The position numbers and the translations under genes were made by a program. The notes below the pieces were generated by a model. That model ran no database searches and was not told the DNA's origin. It saw only the letters and a program-made list of their open reading frames with translations. From Pseudonocardia sp. HH130630-07 (GTDB taxonomy: Bacteria; Actinomycetota; Actinomycetes; Mycobacteriales; Pseudonocardiaceae), in the NCBI RefSeq assembly GCF_001698125.1, contig NZ_CP013854.1, positions 930,001 to 994,000 of the forward strand: a stretch of DNA of 64,000 nucleotides. The letters are read 5' to 3'. How positions within the stretch are numbered: the first letter of the stretch is position 1; each line of letters starts with the position of its first letter. Positions 60,771 through 64,000 of the stretch are shown piece by piece.

Positions 60771-62762
60771 CTACTGTTCTCCCATCGCACGGCCCCCGTA
60801 GCTCAGGGGATAGAGCACCGCCCTCCGGAGGCGGGAGCGCAGGTTCGAATCCTGCCGGGGGCACTTCAAGGATGGGAACCGGTCGTCGGTTCCCCCACTT
60901 CCGGGACTTTCCCCACCGCCTGTGGCGTCGTCGGCTGCACTGTTCAGTGCGTCGACGCTGGCAGCATGGGCAGTCTGCACGGTGTTGCCGGTCAGGGTGA
61001 TCCGCACCCGCACCGCCCGGCTGATCTTGTCGACGTGGGCCTCCAGGCGCAGTACCTCGAACAGGCGCCGGGCCAGCGTCTCGGGTAGCTGGTCCAGCTC
61101 GCAGCGGCCGACGGGAAGCAGGTCGAGCAGTGCCGGGTTCGACTGTTGCACCTGGACCGTGCGCAGCCCCTCGAGGTGCTCGGCGAGCTGGGTACGTTCC
61201 GCGCCGAGTTCCTGGCGGCGACGCCCGATATCGGCGATCAGCTCCGGATCGATCGCCTCGGTCACCTCCAAGGTCCGCACGAGCGCGCCGCGCCGCCGGT
61301 CGATATCGGCGATGGCCCTCTGTGCCGCCTCGACCTGCCGGGCGTGGTCAGCCGAAGCCGCGGCGGCGATCTCTCCGGCCGCGGCACCCAGAAGCTCGGC
61401 GCGGTAGGTGCCGAACACGTGATCGGCGAGGAACCCGTTGATCGCGTCGAGCAACGACTCCTCGGCGACCCACAGGCTCGCCGGGTGCCCGTCGGGGATG
61501 TGCTGGCCCCGCTTGGGAGCGCACACGTAGTAGGACCGCCCCCGCCGCGACTTGCCATACATCCGCCGCCCGCAGAGCTGGCAGAACAGATACGACCGCA
61601 GCCGGTAGGACCGCGCGGCCTGCGGGTGGGAGTTCTTCCCCGCCGCCGAGCGGGACCCGAACCGGCGCGCCGCGACCTCCTGGGCGGCGATCCAGGTCTG
61701 CAACTCGATCAACGGCTCGTGCGTCGGCCGGCTCGACCACACCCAGTCCTGCAACGGGTTCCACGCCCCGCCCCGAGTCTTGGTCGCCTGCTTGTTCCAC
61801 ACCATGTACCCGGTGTGCTTGGGCTGAACGAGAACCTCGCGCACCGACGCCGCCGTCCACGCCCCGACCGCACGATCCGGGTCCGGAGGAGTCGGCGGCC
61901 GGTTGGTCACCAGATCGAGGTTCAACCGGTCCGCGATGGCTTGATACGACACCCGCTCCCCCACCCGCCAGGCGAAGATCCGGCGCACCACCTCCCCCTC
62001 CACCGGATCCACCAGCAGACGAGTCTTGGTGCGGACCCCGTCACGGCCCTTCCCCCGGTGCCCGCCGCGAGCTGTGGAGTCGATGGCCTTCCCGCTCACG
62101 CTCACCGTCTCCCCCCGATACCCGTACGGGGGCTTCCCGACCGCGTAACCCTGCTCGGTGTGAGTCTCGAACCCGTCCCGGGCCCGCGAGAGCATGTCCA
62201 GGGCGTACCACTCGGCCACCGACTGCTTCACCCGCCGCGTGAGCACCGTCGAGGGCAACGCATCCTCCGCCCGACCCCCCGGGCGGATGGTCTCATCCGC
62301 CGCCCACAGGGCGATCCCGGCCGCCTGAAGGCGATGTTCGATCATCGTCCCGAAATACACCCGCCGAGCGATCCGGTCGATCTGCTCGCAGATCACCGCA
62401 TCGAACCCCGGATCGGCCGACTCGGCGCGAGCCAACAGATCCAGCACACCGCCGTCCCGCGGGATCGGGACCTCGACGCTTTTCACCCCGCGGCCCCGCT
62501 CGGACAGATCGATCCGGCCCGACTCCACATCGTAGAAATGACCGACCAGCACACACGACTCCGGCAACGCCGCCATCGCCACGCTCAACTGCCTCTGCAT
62601 CGACCCGACCGGGTCTTGAAGCTCATCCCCCGAAGTCCGCCCCAGGAACACCACCCGGACGGCCGAGCCCGCAGCTCCGACACCGGCCGACTCCGGGCCC
62701 GCGTCGCGCTGCATCCACAGCTGCAACGCCTCCGGCGCCACACCACCACGCCTACCGTTCAC
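60771..62762 (-). CDS. Large serine recombinase/integrase
   Basis: 663 residues. The N-terminal resolvase domain has RVVFLGRTSGDELQDPVGSM, with the catalytic Ser at about residue 44, then ICEQIDRIARRVYFGTMIEH. The Recombinase domain follows (ARDGFETHTEQGYAVGKPPY, VREVLVQPKHTGYMVWNK). A zinc ribbon CQLCGRRMYGKSRRGRSYYV-C lies at about 394-414 and a coiled coil after it. It integrates and excises circular DNA. The last ~31 codons run through the tRNA-Arg gene in antisense (QDSNLRSRLRRAVLYPLSYG), ending in a TAG at 60771 on the chromosome side. The GTG at 62762 follows GGAAGGGG; GTG 62771 is the alternative. Confidence 0.88.
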   Translation of the reverse strand: MNGRRGGVAPEALQLWMQRDAGPESAGVGAAGSAVRVVFLGRTSGDELQDPVGSMQRQLSVAMAALPESCVLVGHFYDVESGRIDLSERGRGVKSVEVPIPRDGGVLDLLARAESADPGFDAVICEQIDRIARRVYFGTMIEHRLQAAGIALWAADETIRPGGRAEDALPSTVLTRRVKQSVAEWYALDMLSRARDGFETHTEQGYAVGKPPYGYRGETVSVSGKAIDSTARGGHRGKGRDGVRTKTRLLVDPVEGEVVRRIFAWRVGERVSYQAIADRLNLDLVTNRPPTPPDPDRAVGAWTAASVREVLVQPKHTGYMVWNKQATKTRGGAWNPLQDWVWSSRPTHEPLIELQTWIAAQEVAARRFGSRSAAGKNSHPQAARSYRLRSYLFCQLCGRRMYGKSRRGRSYYVCAPKRGQHIPDGHPASLWVAEESLLDAINGFLADHVFGTYRAELLGAAAGEIAAAASADHARQVEAAQRAIADIDRRRGALVRTLEVTEAIDPELIADIGRRRQELGAERTQLAEHLEGLRTVQVQQSNPALLDLLPVGRCELDQLPETLARRLFEVLRLEAHVDKISRAVRVRITLTGNTVQTAHAASVDALNSAADDATGGGESPGSGGTDDRFPSLKCPRQDSNLRSRLRRAVLYPLSYGGRAMGEQ
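60792..60863 (+). tRNA. tRNA-Arg (anticodon CCG)
   Basis: 72 nt, full cloverleaf: acceptor GCCCCCG pairing with CGGGGGC, D arm GCTC-AGGGGATA-GAGC, anticodon arm CCGCC-CTCCGGA-GGCGG, 4-nt variable loop, T arm GCAGG-TTCGAAT-CCTGC, discriminator A. The loop bases 34-36 are CCG, reading CGG codons. No CCA is encoded. The 3' half is probably the attachment site of the element to the right. Confidence 0.95.
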
Positions 62763-62823
62763 ACCCCACACCCCTTCCCATCCGCTCCAGGCTCCCCGGT
62801 CCAGCCGTCCGGTCCCCTGCTCG

Positions 62824-62970
62824 TCACCGGCGGCGGGAGTGCATCCATTCGTTGATCTCCCACAACACCCGCGCCTGCTCGTTCCGCACGACCGCGGCCT
62901 CGGCCTCCGATTCAGGAGAACGAATCTCCCCCTGCGGCGACAACGAGCCACTGGCATCATCCGAGATCAC
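62824..62970 (-). CDS. Short hypothetical protein upstream of the integrase
   Basis: 48 residues if it starts at the GTG 62970. Acidic first half (SPESEAEAAVVRNEQA), then VLWEINEWMHSRRR, a small amphipathic helix with a basic end. A longer frame is open to 63246, but its translation looks non-coding. No family is recognised. It lies 61 bp before the integrase on the same strand and could be a directionality or accessory factor; this is only suggested by position. Confidence 0.35.
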   Translation of the reverse strand: MISDDASGSLSPQGEIRSPESEAEAAVVRNEQARVLWEINEWMHSRRR

Positions 62971-63233
62971 CCGAACTCGCCCGGATTTTCTCGCCCCGAC
63001 ACGAGGTTCGACGCGTTCCCGATGAACCGTTTCCGTCTGCGAATCGTAGCAATTGATGGCCGATTTACCGGCATTAGATGACGGGGAATCGGGACGGTGA
63101 TCATGGGGTGTGGGCGGGGCGATCCGCTGGTCATCGGCCGTGATGCGGGCCCGCCCGTTCGGGGCCCTGACCGGCCGTGTGCGGCCCCGGGGCGGGCCGA
63201 CCGGCCCCCGACCCCGGCCCGGCGGTCGGGACG
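62971..63233. other. Lower-GC spacer between recombinase genes
   Basis: 263 bp, with 62980-63100 clearly richer in A and T than anything around it. TACGAT on the minus strand (63048-63043) may be a -10 for the short ORF and integrase. No tRNA, hairpin or gene is evident. The composition suggests acquired DNA. Confidence 0.4.
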
Positions 63234-64000
63234 TCACCGACCCCACCCGGGCACGTCGCCACCCAGGTCGGCGCGGCGCCGCACCGCAGCAGCGACGTCG
63301 GCGGCCGTACTCGGAGTGATCAGCGGCGGATGCGTGATCGTCGACGACACCGTCCAGGACTCCCTCGGTCGGCTACGCCCCCACACCGAGCGGCCGAGAT
63401 ACGACGGATCGAGCAGGACGGCACGCACACGGGTGGCGGTCCACGGCAGAGGACGGCCGGTCGCGGTGACCGGGGTCGGGCGCAGCGGCCACGACGTCCG
63501 GAGCCGGACGGCGATGGACTCCGGGGACACACCGCAGATCGCCCACGAGTAGATCACCGCGACCACCCACGCGGTGTGCACGTCAAGCGCCCACGTCGAG
63601 GCCGGGGCCCGCCCGGCACGCCCGAGCCGGGTCGCCTCGGTCTCCGGCTCGACGTCGGGGACGTAGGCACCCCACGCGGTGATCGGACCACCGCCGTCGA
63701 GGGTCGGGCCGGAGACGGCCCGCCGGTAGCCGAACGGCATCGTGAGCGGGATCTGTCCGGCTTCGACGCGGTGCACGATCGCCGTGCGGGATCGGGCGGC
63801 GAGTTCGGCATGGTGGTCCTGCAGTACGTGGGCGCGCAGGTCATCACCGATACGGCCGGTCGCGGCCAATCTGATCCCGTCTCGTCGGCTCGCGGTCGCC
63901 GGCCTACGGGAGTCGCCGCGACCGCCGGGCCGCGAGGTGACGCCGCGCCTACCGGGCTCGGGCGTGGTGCGGGTCGTGGTGCGAGTGGCACGTGCAGCCT
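63234..64000 (-). CDS. Recombinase-domain protein, possibly a serine recombinase cut by the window edge
   Basis: The frame is open from the stop at 63234 to the window end, about 255 codons. A TTG at 63869 is the only internal start with a full-size protein (211 residues). SRTAIVHRVEAGQIPLTMPF-GYRR, then AVLLDPSYLGRSVWGRSRP and a closing TAADVAAAVRRRA match the Recombinase (PF07508) region of serine recombinases. No catalytic resolvase domain is visible; either it lies beyond 64000 or the gene lacks it. The part before residue 1 of the TTG form is low-complexity Arg/Thr. Same strand as the integrase. Confidence 0.55.
   Translation of the reverse strand, partial: AARATRTTTRTTPEPGRRGVTSRPGGRGDSRRPATASRRDGIRLAATGRIGDDLRAHVLQDHHAELAARSRTAIVHRVEAGQIPLTMPFGYRRAVSGPTLDGGGPITAWGAYVPDVEPETEATRLGRAGRAPASTWALDVHTAWVVAVIYSWAICGVSPESIAVRLRTSWPLRPTPVTATGRPLPWTATRVRAVLLDPSYLGRSVWGRSRPRESWTVSSTITHPPLITPSTAADVAAAVRRRADLGGDVPGWGR

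Larger units (their letters stand above)
60792..64000. mobile_element. Left edge of an integrated element at tRNA-Arg(CCG)
   Basis: The chromosomal synteny stops at the tRNA. Immediately beyond lie a large serine integrase facing the tRNA, a short ORF, a low-GC spacer and a second recombinase-like gene. I infer an integrated plasmid, ICE or prophage whose left attachment site is in or near the tRNA 3' end. The other end, with a repeat of the tRNA 3' part, would be outside the window. Confidence 0.55.

Noticed and set aside
60771..60863. A conserved protein motif QDSNLRSRLRR at the integrase end
   Set aside because: It is the antisense translation of a tRNA gene and recurs wherever a frame crosses tRNA-Arg, so it is not a protein domain.
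62971..63246. 140-residue protein ending at 62824
   Set aside because: The upper part is low-complexity and lies over the AT-rich spacer; only the last ~48 codons look plausible.

Overview
The window is about 64 kb of very GC-rich DNA with strongly biased codons, many GTG starts and GTGA or TGATG gene overlaps. It is actinobacterial and most like the Pseudonocardiaceae, possibly Pseudonocardia; the genus is an inference. NucS in place of MutS/MutL in this region, a crotonyl-CoA carboxylase/reductase with an ethylmalonyl-CoA mutase, a MurA with Asp for the catalytic Cys, and the gene order all support this. From memory, the backbone follows the Mycobacterium tuberculosis stretch argS-lysA-hom-thrC-thrB-rho-rpmE-prfA-prmC-sua5-wecA-atpI-atpBEFHAGDC-DUF2550-cobO-murA, then nucS, mce, fadA4, a thioredoxin-like gene and glgB. 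Here it is read in reverse and interrupted by lineage-specific genes.

Layout. 1-3.4 kb: the 3' end of glgB with a long low-complexity tail, an AAHS-type MFS transporter and a GT87-type membrane mannosyltransferase whose 3' end looks frameshifted. 3.6-8.3 kb: a YbbN-like thioredoxin/TPR protein, a small membrane protein, an alpha/beta hydrolase coupled to a thiamine-binding-like protein, a MarR regulator and an Xre-type regulator. 8.3-18.5 kb: acyl-CoA metabolism (meaB, thiolase, methylmalonyl-CoA epimerase, ccr, a double 3-hydroxyacyl-CoA dehydrogenase, an aldehyde dehydrogenase), plus a DivIVA-like coiled-coil protein, a small zinc-ribbon protein and a DUF202 pair. 18.8-28.5 kb: a TauE/SafE exporter behind a 7-bp microsatellite, a DUF222/HNH endonuclease with an SOS box, an APH-like kinase, nucS, a NUDIX hydrolase, a TetR-P450 pair divergent from an ECHDC3-like protein, an orphan solute-binding lipoprotein and a 14-residue-repeat protein. 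28.5-34.2 kb: ethylmalonyl-CoA mutase, two small membrane proteins, murA and a PduO-type cobalamin adenosyltransferase. 34.2-42.6 kb: DUF2550 and the complete F1Fo ATP synthase operon. 42.9-58.5 kb: cell-envelope (wecA), translation and threonine/lysine genes plus rho. 58.6-60.7 kb: a large membrane glycosyltransferase. 60.8-64 kb: tRNA-Arg(CCG) with a large serine integrase running antisense into it, marking the edge of an integrated element that continues past the window.

How the genes work together. Ccr (crotonyl-CoA to ethylmalonyl-CoA), Ecm (the B12 mutase), Mce, MeaB, thiolase, the double HAD and the adenosylcobalamin-supplying CobO/PduO together make up much of an ethylmalonyl/methylmalonyl-CoA route for assimilating C2-C4 acyl units. 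Methylmalonyl-CoA mutase itself and the later lyase steps are not in the window. The F1Fo operon and the aspartate-family operon (hom-thrC-thrB, lysA) are complete.

At least thirteen genes have a TANNNT hexamer 6-8 nt before the start codon and no Shine-Dalgarno sequence, which points to widespread leaderless transcription. I found no CRISPR array, rRNA or convincing riboswitch. I do not see a clearly new multi-gene system. The least explained items are the integrase/tRNA fusion with a second recombinase-like gene, the promoter-proximal microsatellite, the 42-bp coding repeats and a perfect 20-bp hairpin.
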